In this document: piece by piece, positions 5,649 through 6,122 of the stretch
Layout of the letters: each line of letters begins with the position of its first letter
Position numbering within the stretch: position 1 is the stretch's first letter
Assembly: GCA_009839585.1 (NCBI GenBank)
Contig: VXPI01000369.1
Location: 1 to 6,122 of the forward strand
DNA length: 6,122 nucleotides
Direction of reading: 5' to 3'
From: Gammaproteobacteria bacterium
Lineage (GTDB): Bacteria > Pseudomonadota > Gammaproteobacteria > Arenicellales > Poriferihabitantaceae
Notes under the pieces: model-generated
Told to the model about the DNA's origin: nothing
What the model saw: only the letters and a program-made list of their open reading frames with translations
Database searches by the model: none
Position numbers and translations under genes: made by a program

Positions 5649-6122
5649 CTACATCTGCATTCTGACGAATTTCATGAGACCCGGTATTCCCGGCTCGTAA
5701 CAAGCCTGGGAATACTCCCTATTTTCATTTGGAACGGAAATCTCCCAGATATAGCCAATATGCAGTAATTCCCTGATGTTTTTCTGGATACTTTCATTTG
5801 TCGCAGGCACTCCCTGATCATCCGGAGCCTTTCTAATCAATCTCTTGAATTCCTTTTCCGGAATATATTCTTTTTCTTCTTTGCCGAGTGCCCGAGCTAT
5901 ATGGTTTGCCAGGGGCCTGGATCAATTCTGGACTTTCCTGAACAGGCTCTGATCATTGCCGATGACCAGGCGGGCCAGCTCTCCCAAGTACTTGAATTCT
6001 GAAGGCATGACCAAGAAAATTTCTATTTTTCCGTCAGTCTGATTAGGACTTCTTTCTGAAAAAAACGCAACATGGCAGTTTTCCCATTACCGCGTGGACC
6101 ATAGATGATCATGCGCGTGGAC
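5649..6122 (-). pseudogene. Broken AAA-type P-loop ATPase gene, partial at window edge
   Basis: Remains of an ATP-binding protein read on the minus strand from the edge. The first piece (6121-6044) encodes MIIYGPRGNGKTAMLRFFQKEV, with a clear Walker A motif GPRGNGKT. The coding sense then moves to another frame near 6025-6045 and continues as KIEIFLVMPSEFKYLGELARLVIGNDQSLF until an in-frame TGA at 5924-5922. The same frame resumes as HIARALGKEEKEYIPEKEFKRLI and runs to a stop at 5651-5649, with a plausible C-terminal region containing YEPGIPGLM. Walker B and the rest of the ATPase core are missing, so besides the frameshift and stop there is probably an internal deletion of a few hundred bases. 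The part before Walker A lies outside the window. The P-loop is certain; the exact ATPase family is not. It is not part of the transporter operon, and its product would not work as an ATPase. Confidence 0.65.
5684..5715. repeat. Imperfect inverted repeat, 12-base arms
   Basis: The arm at 5684-5695 (GTATTCCCGGCT) pairs with 5703-5715 (AGCCTGGGAATAC) over twelve base pairs with one bulged base, leaving a seven-base loop. It lies inside the C-terminal piece of the broken ATPase gene, over the codons for SQACYEPGIP. No T-tract follows on either strand, so it is a weak terminator candidate; it may be a chance result of the coding sequence or a remnant left by decay. Confidence 0.5.

Noticed and set aside
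5467..5700. Plus-strand open frame of 77 codons
   Set aside because: It has no domain or good ribosome binding site and runs antisense to the end of the ATPase remnant.
5684..5715. Inverted repeat as end of an insertion sequence or as a terminator
   Set aside because: No transposase frame, target-site duplication or T-tract accompanies it, and it overlaps codons of the ATPase remnant.

Overview
The window carries one five-gene operon on the minus strand (read from about 4992 down to 106), followed by the possible first codons of a sixth gene at the left edge. The right-hand fifth (about 4907-6122) holds a promoter, unassigned sequence and a decayed ATPase gene. The style is that of a Gram-negative proteobacterium: a twin-arginine signal on a periplasmic binding protein, a PotABCD-type ABC importer, and moderate GC content. 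I cannot name the lineage.

Layout in the direction of transcription: pseudogene remnant of a P-loop ATPase (6122-5649); about 740 bases with no gene I can support (5648-4907), including a short tandem duplication and, near its end, a sigma70-like promoter with a perfect TATAAT; creatininase (4906-4112); Tat-exported solute-binding protein (4108-2933, or from 4078); PotB-like permease (2858-2004); PotC-like permease (2007-1207, GTG start overlapping the previous stop as GTGA); PotA-like ATPase (1200-106); then a 75-base gap and a candidate ATG at 30-28 entering a gene cut off by the window edge.

The transporter has all its parts: one periplasmic receptor, two different membrane subunits and one ATPase, in the spermidine/putrescine-family arrangement. 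The leading gene is not a polyamine enzyme. It looks like a genuine creatinine amidohydrolase, keeping the metal ligands and both active-site tryptophans of Pseudomonas creatininase. The simplest reading is that the operon imports creatinine, creatine or a related guanidino/N-methyl compound and interconverts creatinine and creatine in the cytoplasm. The substrate is inferred from context only. No creatinase, sarcosine oxidase or urease gene is visible, so the rest of the pathway would have to lie beyond the left edge or elsewhere. I saw no CRISPR array, tRNA, rRNA or intact mobile element.
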